DNA from: an uncultured Candidatus Saccharibacteria bacterium
GTDB lineage: Bacteria > Patescibacteriota > Saccharimonadia > Saccharimonadales > Saccharimonadaceae
NCBI GenBank assembly: GCA_946638615.1
Contig: CAMPBO010000005.1
Span: 1-32,479, forward strand
DNA: 32,479 nt
Direction of reading: 5' to 3'
Below are positions 15,694 to 23,032 of this stretch, piece after piece. The stretch's first letter is position 1. Every line of letters starts with the position of its first letter. Under the pieces are notes generated by a model. The model was not told the DNA's origin. It saw only the letters and a program-made list of their open reading frames with translations, and made no database searches. Both the position numbers and the translations under genes were made by a program.

Positions 15694-16455
15694 ATGAAAA
15701 AACGAAACGGTTTTTCGGTTGTTGGTGTAATTATTGGAATTGCGGTTATTGCACTTCTTAGTATCGCAACTTATGCGATAATTGATGGAAATAATAAGGC
15801 GGTAAACTATAAAGAATATGATTTTAATACAATAATTGAACCAAATAAGGATAATGGTGAAATTGGCGATCATGTAAAAGGAGATAAAAATGCTCCAGTG
15901 GTGATAGTTGAATATGCAGATTATCAGTGTTCGGCTTGCGCATCAATTAATCCACGTGTGCGTAAGGCAATTGATGAGCTAGATGGTAAACTAGCGGTGG
16001 TGTATCGTAACTATCTTTTATCTTATCATCAAAATAGTACTGCGGCGGCTTCGGCGGCTGAAGCAGCAGGGTTGCAGGGTTATTGGGAAGAATATGGTGA
16101 TAAATTATTTGCTGGACAATCGGAATGGTATTATGCTACAGCATCGGAACGAACCGAAATCTTTAACAAATATTTTATGGAAGTAACAAATGGTAAAGGT
16201 GATATCGAAAAATTTAATCAAGATATTGCAAGTGAGGCTATATCGAAGAAAATTAGTTTTGATATGGGAATAGGCAAACGAATGAACCTAGAAGGAACAC
16301 CATCGTTTTTTATTGATGGTCAGTTGATTGATTGGAGCAATAAAAATGGTTCATCGGTGACGGTAAATGGCGAAACCGTTTCTTGGACTGAAGCTCAATC
16401 GGGTGAGAAATTTGTAGAACTAATTAAAAGAATTGTAGAAGCTAAGCTTAAATAA
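15694..16455 (+). CDS. DsbA-like thiol-disulfide oxidoreductase, membrane-anchored
   Basis: 253 residues. An N-terminal signal anchor (about 7-29, after MKKRNG) is followed by a thioredoxin-fold DsbA/DSBA_4 domain. The active site is CSAC in YADYQCSACASI (about 75-86), and the cis-proline loop is EGTPSFFIDG near residue 205. It should act outside the membrane, forming or shuffling disulfides. Possible clients include the cysteine-bearing pilins and the surface proteins in this window. AAAGGAG lies 6 bases before the ATG, so this gene has a leader, unlike its divergent neighbour. A strong terminator follows 14 bases after the stop. Confidence 0.93.
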   Translation: MKKRNGFSVVGVIIGIAVIALLSIATYAIIDGNNKAVNYKEYDFNTIIEPNKDNGEIGDHVKGDKNAPVVIVEYADYQCSACASINPRVRKAIDELDGKLAVVYRNYLLSYHQNSTAAASAAEAAGLQGYWEEYGDKLFAGQSEWYYATASERTEIFNKYFMEVTNGKGDIEKFNQDIASEAISKKISFDMGIGKRMNLEGTPSFFIDGQLIDWSNKNGSSVTVNGETVSWTEAQSGEKFVELIKRIVEAKLK

Positions 16456-16469
16456 AATATCAAATACAG

Positions 16470-16495
16470 CAAAAATCCCCTTTCGGGGATTTTTG
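16470..16495. terminator. Rho-independent terminator after the DsbA-like gene
   Basis: Perfect 11-bp stem CAAAAATCCCC/GGGGATTTTTG with loop TTTC. It also lies 9 bases beyond the stop of the convergent 28-residue ORF. Confidence 0.88.
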
Positions 16496-16504
16496 TATCG
16501 AAGA

Positions 16505-16591
16505 TTAAATTTCGATAAACTCTTGCCATTCGGCAGGAGCGATTTTTGACTTTTGATGCTGTTTGGCACGTACGAGTCGTTTGATACGCAT
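16505..16591 (-). CDS. Possible 28-residue basic protein, unknown
   Basis: A 29-codon ORF encoding MRIKRLVRAKQHQKSK and then IAPAEWQEFIEI: a basic N-terminal half and an acidic amphipathic C-terminal half. It has a clear ribosome site, AAGGAG, 12 bases before the ATG. A promoter at 16697-16725 gives a leader of about 100 bases, and the terminator at 16470-16495 ends the unit. I do not recognise it. It may be a true small protein, a leader peptide or part of a non-coding RNA. The long leader is notable because most genes here have none. Confidence 0.5.
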   Translation of the reverse strand: MRIKRLVRAKQHQKSKIAPAEWQEFIEI

Positions 16592-16696
16592 GTATCTAAT
16601 TATCTCCTTAATGTTTCTGCTCTTTTCGACCGACCCACCTCGCTTTTATAAGTTTAAACATAAACCTATTGGGAAAAATAACGAGCAATGGGATAT

Positions 16697-16725
16697 ATTT
16701 TAGCAAAGATTATAAAAACATGCAA
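16697..16725 (-). promoter_or_regulatory. Promoter with about 100-base leader for the 28-residue ORF
   Basis: Minus strand: TTGCAT (16720-16725), 17-base spacer, TAAAAT (16697-16702) preceded by TGC. The transcript leader (about 16690 to 16592) has G-rich GGTGGGTCGGTCG and no strong hairpin that I can see. Confidence 0.5.
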
Positions 16726-16734
16726 GCGCAAAAA

Positions 16735-16743
16735 TGATATAAT
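16735..16743 (+). promoter_or_regulatory. Extended -10 promoter of the 223-residue membrane protein
   Basis: TGATATAAT with a 6-base gap to ATG 16750. Confidence 0.72.
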
Positions 16744-16749
16744 AATGAT

Positions 16750-17421
16750 ATGAAAAAGCGTGGGCGTTTTAAATTTGAAATTAAAACTTGGCAATTACTT
16801 TTAATTTTAATACCGCTACTTTTTATTGATGCAACGCTTTTAAGGAGAGATCATATAAAGATGACTGAACTTCGTGATGCGGTGCTTGCGGCGGATGCAG
16901 CGGAAAATGATGAAGAGTTAGAGCGGGCTTTGGCTGAATTAAAAGAATTTACTTTCTCAAATATGGTTATAAATATTGTAGATAATAATGGAACACAAAA
17001 GATTACTTTCGGAACAGGGCCATTTTATTTAGAGCATCAATATATTAGAGCAGCAAATGCAGCGCTTGAAGAAGCGGAAGCTCATTTGTCTTCGGATACA
17101 AATCCGAACGGTAATATATACGCAGCCGCTTCAGCGGTTTGCCGACCACAAGCGATAGCTGGAGGATGGAACTGGAATGATTCAAGGTATATAAATTGTA
17201 TGATGACAGAAATTAATAAGTATCCAGCAGCAGACGAAATTCAAGACCAGATAATCGCTAGCCTCCCTTCGACAGAATTATATCGTAGGAATTATGCTTC
17301 ACCAATTTGGGCACCAACTTTGACTGGTTTTATGTTTCTAATAACTGGGATCATTATTGTTGTAATTTTTATTCGAGGGATAATCTGGATAATATTACGG
17401 TTATCTCTGTTGTTTGTTTAA
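16750..17421 (+). CDS. Hypothetical membrane protein, two helices
   Basis: 223 residues and not recognised. A basic N-terminus precedes a transmembrane helix (about 14-30). An external or periplasm-like domain of about 160 residues follows. It begins with an alanine/glutamate-rich helix (AAENDEELERALAELKEF) and contains two cysteines (VCRPQ and NCMM) that could pair. A second long hydrophobic segment (about 190-223) ends the protein. This topology leaves the central domain on the far side of the membrane, a possible client of the DsbA-like protein encoded upstream. It is leaderless by its promoter. No function is assigned. Confidence 0.7.
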   Translation: MKKRGRFKFEIKTWQLLLILIPLLFIDATLLRRDHIKMTELRDAVLAADAAENDEELERALAELKEFTFSNMVINIVDNNGTQKITFGTGPFYLEHQYIRAANAALEEAEAHLSSDTNPNGNIYAAASAVCRPQAIAGGWNWNDSRYINCMMTEINKYPAADEIQDQIIASLPSTELYRRNYASPIWAPTLTGFMFLITGIIIVVIFIRGIIWIILRLSLLFV

Positions 17422-17437
17422 AATCTCTAAAAACCTC

Positions 17438-17466
17438 TTGACAACTAAGGCGTTGGGTCATAAGAT
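17438..17466 (+). promoter_or_regulatory. Promoter of the 67-residue gene
   Basis: TTGACA, a 17-base spacer and TAAGAT, the only classical consensus -35 on a plus-strand protein gene in the window. It is followed by a leader with AAGGAGG. A TATATT box at 17472 is an alternative -10. Confidence 0.6.
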
Positions 17467-17497
17467 AAGGGTATATTAACTTAAGGAGGAAAGCTCA

Positions 17498-17701
17498 ATG
17501 GCTTACGAACATACCAACGGCAAGGGAGTAAAGTACTACTTGCATAAATCTGAAGTTACTCTTCGCGGTGGTAAACCACAGACAATCTATTTCTTCACTA
17601 AGGACGAGAAGGGCGGTAAAGGCACGCCATGTGATCTTCCAGCAGACCGTATGGTTTGTGAAAATCCACGCAATGGGTTTCTTACTCTTAAGAAGAAATA
17701 A
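17498..17701 (+). CDS. Small conserved-looking protein, 67 residues
   Basis: Soluble, lysine- and glycine-rich, with YYLHKSEVTLRGGKPQTIYF and a tail RNGFLTLKKK. It looks like a single small beta-rich domain (alternating hydrophobic strands, two cysteines). It has the strongest Shine-Dalgarno sequence of the window (AAGGAGG, 8 bases before the ATG), a TTGACA promoter and a strong terminator. Codons such as CGC, GGT, AAG and CTT suggest high expression. I recall similar short proteins from Saccharibacteria genomes, but I cannot name a family or function from the sequence. Confidence 0.75.
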   Translation: MAYEHTNGKGVKYYLHKSEVTLRGGKPQTIYFFTKDEKGGKGTPCDLPADRMVCENPRNGFLTLKKK

Positions 17702-17710
17702 TTAATCTAT

Positions 17711-17747
17711 ACAAAAAAGTACTACAGAAATGTAGTACTTTTTTTGT
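17711..17747 (+). terminator. Rho-independent terminator of the 67-residue gene
   Basis: Stem ACAAAAAAGTACTACA/TGTAGTACTTTTTTTGT with loop GAAA and seven T residues, 10 bases after the stop. Confidence 0.9.
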
Positions 17748-17753
17748 GGGGTT

Positions 17754-17796
17754 ATAGTAATAAATAAACTCCCAAAGGGAGTTTCTTTATTACTAT
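17754..17796 (-). terminator. Terminator starting at the tRNA-Ile 3' base
   Basis: Arms of 20 bp with one mismatch and loop AAA; the core is AAACTCCC/GGGAGTTT. On the minus strand it begins at the terminal A of the encoded CCA of tRNA-Ile. It may therefore serve both as terminator and as a 3'-processing barrier. Confidence 0.8.
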
Positions 17797-17872
17797 GGTG
17801 GGGGTACTTGGACTCGAACCAAGGACACTGCGTGTATAAGACGCATGCTCTGACCAACTGAGCTATACCCCC
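17796..17872 (-). tRNA. tRNA-Ile (TAT), reads AUA
   Basis: 77-nt cloverleaf with acceptor GGGGGTA/TACCCCC, D-stem GCTC/GAGC, anticodon stem TGCGT/ACGCA fully paired, and loop CTTATAC giving anticodon UAU. The T-arm is CTTGGTTCGAGTCCAAG, the discriminator is A and CCA is encoded. Most bacteria read AUA with a CAU tRNA made Ile-specific by TilS (lysidine). A UAU isoacceptor is rare and suggests that pathway may be missing here. Confidence 0.94.
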
Positions 17873-17894
17873 GCTACTCTATTTTACCACAAAA

Positions 17895-17903
17895 TGCTAT
17901 AAT
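17895..17903 (+). promoter_or_regulatory. Extended -10 promoter of the FtsB/DivIC-like gene
   Basis: TGCTATAAT with a 7-base gap to ATG 17911. The earlier in-frame ATG at 17902 lies inside this box, which rules it out. Confidence 0.75.
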
Positions 17904-17910
17904 GATAAGC

Positions 17911-18339
17911 ATGAGCGGGGCAATAAATAAATTAAGACAATTCAAATATAAATTGAAACATGATTTTTTGACGATAGAAAACATAGTGCTTGTGTTTGCG
18001 ATTGTCCTTTGCCTAGTCTGGACTTACCAATCTATCGTGGCGATGTCGAGGAACTGGGAACTATCGGAAAGATTGACGACTGAAAGAAAAGCTTTAGAGC
18101 TTTTGAAAGTTGAAGTCGAGGCAATAGAGCTAGAAAATGAGTATTACAAAACTGAAGAATATCAGGAATTAATGGCACGAAAGTATTTAGATAAAAAACT
18201 TCCTGGTGAAAAGATGGTGGTAATGCCAAATAATTCTGAAGTTGCAAGAAATAAATACCAGCAAAACGTAAATGAAACAAAAGAAAAAACTTATTCAAAT
18301 TTTGAAAAGTGGATGGTATATTTATTTCCGAACTATTAA
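17911..18339 (+). CDS. FtsB/DivIC-like septum formation initiator
   Basis: 142 residues. A short cytosolic N-terminus precedes one transmembrane helix (about 24-44). A heptad-type coiled coil follows (about 50-88, NWELSERLTTERKALELLKV), then the family end segment YQELMARKYLDKKLPGEKMV. This is the layout of divisome proteins FtsB and DivIC, which bridge FtsQ and FtsL. Two charged residues (Asp, Glu) follow the helix. It is located just upstream of the pilin operon but has its own unit; the pilin promoter lies after its stop. A division role is known for the family and inferred here. Confidence 0.85.
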   Translation: MSGAINKLRQFKYKLKHDFLTIENIVLVFAIVLCLVWTYQSIVAMSRNWELSERLTTERKALELLKVEVEAIELENEYYKTEEYQELMARKYLDKKLPGEKMVVMPNNSEVARNKYQQNVNETKEKTYSNFEKWMVYLFPNY

Positions 18340-18344
18340 GCTTA

Positions 18345-18353
18345 TGATATAAT
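18345..18353 (+). promoter_or_regulatory. Extended -10 promoter of the minor pilin operon
   Basis: TGATATAAT with a 7-base gap to ATG 18361, indicating a leaderless first gene. Confidence 0.72.
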
Positions 18354-18360
18354 ATACAAT

Positions 18361-19155
18361 ATGAAGGTTCGGAAATCCGGATTTACTTTGGTGGAGGTAT
18401 CGCTTTTTTTGGCAGTAACAGCGTTGCTTTTTTTGGGAGTAACATTGGGAGTAAGAGGGTCGGTTTTTCAGCAAAGATATACTGATTCAGTTCAAAGTTT
18501 TGCGGAATTTCTTCGAAATGTATATGCTGAGGTGGCGAATGTAGAACATACTGGTACAGGACGATCTGATTTGGTAATTTATGGAAAATTAATAACCTTT
18601 GATGAAACTTATGATTTGTATGGGAATAAAATAACTGACGAAGAAAATAGAATATTCTCTTACACCATAGTAGGAAAAACTGGCGATATCGGGTCGGGAG
18701 ATATACTTGGTGCACTAAAAGCTTTAGAGGCGAATGTGTTAATTAAAGAAGGCTCCTCGTACAAATTTGCTGGTATAACACAAGAATATATTCCGAGATG
18801 GGGTGCTGGTGTTCAAACTACGGCGGGATATGCGGGGGGCTACCAACCTTTTAAAGGGACACTTCTAGTCGTGAGGCACCCACGATCAGGGACAATTAAC
18901 ACCTATTATTATAATACAACGATTGAAGTAAATAACACAATGCGAAGTGGCAGTGCATCAGCCAAAACAAGTTTATTGACAAGTAAGTTAAATAGTACTA
19001 ACTTTAGAACTAAGGAATTGGATTTTTGCATTAATCCATTAGGCGTGGCGAAGAGTAATACCAGAAGAGACATTCGTTTGGTCGAAAATGCTCGTAATGC
19101 TTCTGGTGTAGAAATAATAAGTCAAGATGGCTCAGAGAATAGGTGTGGTAAATGA
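18361..19155 (+). CDS. Prepilin-like protein (minor pilin)
   Basis: 264 residues. It has a class III leader MKVRKSG, then FTLVEVSLFLAVTALLFLGV with Glu at +5 of the mature chain. The Gly-Phe junction is the PilD cleavage and methylation site. The long globular domain (about 35-264) has few cysteines (CINPL and ENRCGK near the C-terminus, likely a disulfide). It is the first gene of a three-gene operon with overlapping or near-overlapping borders: its TGA overlaps the next ATG. Minor pilins of this size prime pilus assembly, and in competence systems they help DNA uptake. Confidence 0.9.
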   Translation: MKVRKSGFTLVEVSLFLAVTALLFLGVTLGVRGSVFQQRYTDSVQSFAEFLRNVYAEVANVEHTGTGRSDLVIYGKLITFDETYDLYGNKITDEENRIFSYTIVGKTGDIGSGDILGALKALEANVLIKEGSSYKFAGITQEYIPRWGAGVQTTAGYAGGYQPFKGTLLVVRHPRSGTINTYYYNTTIEVNNTMRSGSASAKTSLLTSKLNSTNFRTKELDFCINPLGVAKSNTRRDIRLVENARNASGVEIISQDGSENRCGK

Positions 19156-20048
19156 TGAGTATAATACAAAAAAATCAAATAGGAAAACGTTTAGAAGGGT
19201 TTACTTTGGTTGAGCTATCGTTGTCTCTTGTATTTATTGCAACTTTATCTTTAATTATTGTTCTTTTAATAAATAATACAGTATCTTCGTATCGACGAGG
19301 GCTAATATTAAAACAAATCAATACGGTTGGTGCAAATATAGTGGATGATATGCGAGCGGCGGTGCAAAATTCATCGACAAAATCGATCGTGAGTGATTGC
19401 AATACAGTTTTTAATGATACAAATAGTATCGCTGATTGTGAGAATAGCGGCGGAAAAAGTTTTGTAACGGTAACAAAGAATGCTTCTAGAGTTGAATTAA
19501 ATACGAATGAATCTATTAGTAATATCCCGATGATTGGAGCTTTTTGTACGGGTTCTTATTCTTATATTTGGAATTCTGGATATTTTTTCACCACAAAAAA
19601 TAATGGCTATCCGAAAATTACAGGTGTGGAAAAAGCGAAATTTATTTACGGAAGTTCAAGTGGGACAACAATTAGTGATTTTAGATTACTGAAAGTGCGT
19701 GACGATGATAGGGCGATTTGCGTGGCAGCGAGTCTGGGAGGGCTTTCTAATAATACTTTTGATATTCGAAATTATGGAGATATCATAAGTGAAAAACCAA
19801 TTGATTTGTTGCAGACAACGGATATTGGTCTAGCTTTATATGATTTAACGGCGTCAACTCCAGCAGATAGTGCATCACTTAGTAGCTTATTCTATTCAGT
19901 ATCTTTTGTGTTAGGAACAGTTCAAGGTGGAATAAATATTGCAACATCAGGAAATTTTTGTGCCACACCGAATGATTACGCGAATCAAAACTTTGATTAT
20001 TGCGCAATTAATAAATTTAATTTTGCTGCACGAGCAACAGGAGAATAA
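19152..20048 (+). CDS. Prepilin-like protein (minor pilin)
   Basis: 298 residues. Leader MMSIIQKNQIGKRLEG is followed by FTLVELSLSLVFIATLSLII, again with Gly-Phe cleavage and Glu+5. A second ATG at 19155 is equally possible. The globular part contains YRRGLILKQINTVGANIVDD after the helix, typical of PilV/PilW-type proteins. Cysteines at several points (SDCNTVF, ADCENSG, CATPND, DYCAIN) suggest two disulfides. It overlaps the upstream gene by 4 bases and lies 3 bases before the next gene, so translational coupling is likely. Confidence 0.9.
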   Translation: MMSIIQKNQIGKRLEGFTLVELSLSLVFIATLSLIIVLLINNTVSSYRRGLILKQINTVGANIVDDMRAAVQNSSTKSIVSDCNTVFNDTNSIADCENSGGKSFVTVTKNASRVELNTNESISNIPMIGAFCTGSYSYIWNSGYFFTTKNNGYPKITGVEKAKFIYGSSSGTTISDFRLLKVRDDDRAICVAASLGGLSNNTFDIRNYGDIISEKPIDLLQTTDIGLALYDLTASTPADSASLSSLFYSVSFVLGTVQGGINIATSGNFCATPNDYANQNFDYCAINKFNFAARATGE

Positions 20049-20051
20049 TAT

Positions 20052-21425
20052 ATGACAAAAAAAATTAAGCTAAAATTTAAAAAAGGGGCGGCATCATTTT
20101 ACGTAGTAGCGTTTTCGACGCTAGTACTAGTGATTCTTGCGGCGAGTTTTGCAGCAATTATAATATCGGAGATGACACGAACTGCGAATGACGATTTGTC
20201 ACAATCTGCTTATGATTCGGCACTTGCGGGGATAGAGGATGCGAAATTAGCTTTCTATAATTATCAAGCATGCAAAGAACAGGGTATTTCTGCATCGGTG
20301 AGTAGACCGACTGGTACTGGAGCATTAACTTGTGCGGAAATTATTTGGTATATGGAAAAAGGTCTAAATGATAAAAACTATAATAGTTGTGATATGGTGG
20401 CGCATATTCTTGGTCGAATTAGCAAAGATGAAAATAGCGAAGTGATGATTCAAGAAACCATAAAAGGTGGCGATAATTCGATGCAACAGGCGTATACTTG
20501 TGTAAAAATTAATACAAAATTAAGTGACTATCGTTCAACATTGACAGAAGAGAATCCAACACGAACAGTTAAGGTTCAATTAGCTAATGTAGCCGCAAAT
20601 AATATAAAAAAGGTAAAAATAAGTTGGTATTCGAGAACGGACGGAACGGATTTGGTTTATTCTGGCATAAGCTCTGGGTCGGTACGATTCCCGACTTTGA
20701 GAGAAGGAAGAGCTCCGACTCCGCCAATACTGTCTCTAGGGTTAGTGCAAACAACTGATACTTTTAATTTTAGTGATTTTGATAAGGTTACTAGCAATGC
20801 CACCAATAGGGCTACGGTATTTTTTGTTCCTACTGACAACCAAAATGTAGCAAGAAGTAGCAAGGCCCCAGATAACTATATAGGTGTTTATAATGGTAGC
20901 GAAAATGTTTTAACGAGTGCACAGATAATTAAATCAAATGATCGAACAGTTAAAAACATTCCTTATGTAGTGTATTGTCCAAAAAATCTTGAGTATGGTG
21001 ATTTTACTTGTTCTGCAACCGTGGATTTACCTGATGCAATTGGCGGAACGAGAAACGATGAAACTTTCATGTTTGTTGTATCAATTCCTTACGGACAGCC
21101 AAGCACGGATTTTGCTTTGGAGTTTTTCTGTGCAGAAGGTCAGACTTGTGGGACCGTTGTTGAAGGGGCGGGAACGGCTCCAAATCAAGCAATACTTGAA
21201 GGTGTACAAGTAAACATTGATTCGACTGGACGGGCAAATAATTTATATAGAAGAATTGAAGCAAGATTGGATACGGCGGATGCTAATTTTCCATATCCTC
21301 TTTATGCGATTGAGCTTTTGCGGGAAAAGGCTAGCGGATTTTTGTTATATAAAGATATGACAGTAACACGAGAATTTAGTGAAAATACATATCCAAACAA
21401 TTTAAATCTCTTACAAGCAAGATAA
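20052..21425 (+). CDS. PilX-like pilus assembly protein
   Basis: 457 residues. A basic N-terminus (MTKKIKLKFKKG) and a hydrophobic helix (about 14-38, AASFYVVAFSTLVLVILAAS) precede SAYDSALAGIEDAKLA. That layout matches the PilX N-terminal domain of tip-complex minor pilins, which lack the classical Gly-Phe-Glu processing site. The large C-terminal domain is not recognised and has paired cysteines (EFFCAEGQTC, VYCPKN, FTCSAT). It is the last gene of the pilin operon. It probably forms a pilus-tip adhesin or DNA-binding part together with the two upstream minor pilins. A tRNA promoter follows 11 bases after the stop. Confidence 0.78.
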   Translation: MTKKIKLKFKKGAASFYVVAFSTLVLVILAASFAAIIISEMTRTANDDLSQSAYDSALAGIEDAKLAFYNYQACKEQGISASVSRPTGTGALTCAEIIWYMEKGLNDKNYNSCDMVAHILGRISKDENSEVMIQETIKGGDNSMQQAYTCVKINTKLSDYRSTLTEENPTRTVKVQLANVAANNIKKVKISWYSRTDGTDLVYSGISSGSVRFPTLREGRAPTPPILSLGLVQTTDTFNFSDFDKVTSNATNRATVFFVPTDNQNVARSSKAPDNYIGVYNGSENVLTSAQIIKSNDRTVKNIPYVVYCPKNLEYGDFTCSATVDLPDAIGGTRNDETFMFVVSIPYGQPSTDFALEFFCAEGQTCGTVVEGAGTAPNQAILEGVQVNIDSTGRANNLYRRIEARLDTADANFPYPLYAIELLREKASGFLLYKDMTVTREFSENTYPNNLNLLQAR

Positions 21426-21436
21426 TTATCTTAGGG

Positions 21437-21465
21437 TTGACAACAGGGGATTCTTAGTGTATACT
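21437..21465 (+). promoter_or_regulatory. Consensus promoter of initiator tRNA
   Basis: TTGACA, a 17-base spacer and TATACT. Transcription should start near 21472, about 40 bases before the mature tRNA. Confidence 0.8.
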
Positions 21466-21467
21466 GG

Positions 21468-21493
21468 GGTAGTGTTGTATTTATGACACTACC
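21468..21493 (+). other. Hairpin in the initiator tRNA leader
   Basis: Perfect 8-bp stem GGTAGTGT/ACACTACC with a 10-base loop followed by TTTCTG, between the promoter and tRNA-fMet. It may be a 5'-leader processing element or a weak attenuator. Confidence 0.5.
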
Positions 21494-21513
21494 TTTCTGC
21501 TATAAAGGGATGT

Positions 21514-21590
21514 CGTGGGGTAGAGCAGCCTGGTAGCTCGTTTGGCTCATAACCAAAAGGTCGCTGGTTCAAATCCAGCCCCCACAACCA
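21514..21590 (+). tRNA. Initiator tRNA-fMet (CAT)
   Basis: 77-nt cloverleaf with the initiator hallmark C1 opposite A72 (CGTGGGG/CCCCACA), D-arm GAGCAGCCTGGTAGCTC, anticodon loop CTCATAA and encoded CCA. The anticodon stem is TTTGG/CCAAA, so only two of the usual three consecutive G-C pairs are present (29-41 is U-A). Confidence 0.96.
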
Positions 21591-21594
21591 AATT

Positions 21595-21661
21595 AAAAAG
21601 CAGCTTTTGGTTCAACTTGAGTTACCCCCCTAACTCAAGTTGAACTGAGGGCTGTTTTTTT
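21595..21661. terminator. Strong bidirectional terminator after tRNA-fMet
   Basis: A 15-bp perfect inner stem GTTCAACTTGAGTTA/TAACTCAAGTTGAAC with a C6 loop and an outer CAGC/GCTG pairing, then T7. It also ends the convergent flavoprotein gene, whose stop is 3 bases away. Confidence 0.9.
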
Positions 21662-21663
21662 GA

Positions 21664-23031
21664 TTATTTTTGAGCAAGAAGCTTTTTGGCGGCAAGCTTA
21701 ATAGCGTAATTATAATTATTAATTAAATGAGGAGTACTAGCGATTTCAATGATGGGAAGATTATGTCTAATAGCAAGAGCTAATTCGGAAGAAAGCAATT
21801 CGGCATGAGGAGCAAAAATGCAAGCACCAATGAGGCGATTGGCCTTATCGGAAATAAGTTTAACAAAGCCATAAGGAGAATTGTAAATTTTGCTGACGAA
21901 AATTTCGGAGAAAGGAACAACGGCGGTTTTATATTTACGATCGCGACGAATAAGATCGTCTTCGCTAAATCCGATAGTGACCAGGGTTGGATTGGTGTTG
22001 GTGAGGCGAACAAAGCCGTGATAATCGGCGGGGTTTTTGGTTTTCTTGATAAGATTATTAGCAAGAAGAGTGCCTTCATAATCAGCTATTTCGGTTGAAG
22101 ATTCTTTACCAAGGCAGTCACCGATTGCATAAATATTTTTTGCTGAAGTCTCAAAATAACGATCTACAATAATGCCAGAATTTTTATATTTGATACCAGC
22201 ATTTTCAAGTCCAAGATCAAGGGCAGGTTGACTTCCGGTAGCAAGGACGACACAATCGGTGCGAATCATTTTTTCGGCACGGTTATTAACAAAAATTACA
22301 CGTTTAATCGGATTATCTTGTTCGATGGCTACAACTTTGGAGTTTGTTAGGACCATGACACCAAGTTCTCGAGTAAAATAATTAGTAACGGCGTCGCTGG
22401 ATTCTTTGTCTTCATGGGGAAGAAGGCGAGAAGATGATTCTAAAATGATGACTTTGGTGCCGAGTTCGGCATAATAGGTGGCAATTTCACAACCAGTGGA
22501 ACCACCGCCAACAATTACAACCACCTTGGGCAGTCGATGAGCTTTAATGGCGGTTTCTGGAGTGAGATAATTAACCTGATCGACGCCAGAGATTTCGAGA
22601 GTCCTGAGTTTGGCGCCAGTAGCAATGATGAAATATTTGGCAGTATATTTTTGATTATTTACAGCGATAGTGTTGTTGTCTAAAAAATTAGCATAGCCAC
22701 TGATGCAACTAACACCTGCGGCTTTAAAAAGATTTTGGTTATTGCCACCACAATTTAGAATGACTTGCAGCTGATGAGAAACCGCGGTGGGTAAACTAAA
22801 TGACAAATCTTGATTTTTGAATTCGGGAAGAGAAAGAAGCTTTCTATAGGTATGCGAAAAATCGAGAGCAACATCAAAAGGAATGTTGCGAGTGTTGATA
22901 TTAGAGCCACCAAAGAAGCGACCTTCAACAATAGCCACGTGTTTTTTGGCTTTAGTAAGACAAGTAGCAGCAGCTGAACCAGCTGGCCCGCTACCAATAA
23001 CTATATATTCAAAGTCGTATTTCTTTCCCAT
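21664..23031 (-). CDS. FAD-dependent pyridine nucleotide-disulfide oxidoreductase homologue without redox cysteines
   Basis: 455 residues with the complete glutathione-reductase-family fold. The FAD-binding GSGPAGSAAA is at about 13-22. The NAD(P)-binding GGGSTGCEIATYYAELG is at about 174-190, followed by an ESS segment that ends strand 2. The second FAD motif is IYAIGDCLG (about 296-304), and a C-terminal dimerization domain closes the chain. At the redox centre the usual GGTCLNVGCIPSK is replaced by GGSNINTRNIPFD, so both cysteines are gone. The C-terminal HPTxSE signature is replaced by STPHLINNYN. It cannot be a classical disulfide reductase; an NAD(P)H oxidase, quinone or other electron-transfer role is possible. 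It ends a three-gene operon. Confidence 0.9.
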   Translation of the reverse strand: MGKKYDFEYIVIGSGPAGSAAATCLTKAKKHVAIVEGRFFGGSNINTRNIPFDVALDFSHTYRKLLSLPEFKNQDLSFSLPTAVSHQLQVILNCGGNNQNLFKAAGVSCISGYANFLDNNTIAVNNQKYTAKYFIIATGAKLRTLEISGVDQVNYLTPETAIKAHRLPKVVVIVGGGSTGCEIATYYAELGTKVIILESSSRLLPHEDKESSDAVTNYFTRELGVMVLTNSKVVAIEQDNPIKRVIFVNNRAEKMIRTDCVVLATGSQPALDLGLENAGIKYKNSGIIVDRYFETSAKNIYAIGDCLGKESSTEIADYEGTLLANNLIKKTKNPADYHGFVRLTNTNPTLVTIGFSEDDLIRRDRKYKTAVVPFSEIFVSKIYNSPYGFVKLISDKANRLIGACIFAPHAELLSSELALAIRHNLPIIEIASTPHLINNYNYAIKLAAKKLLAQK

Positions 23032-23032
23032 C

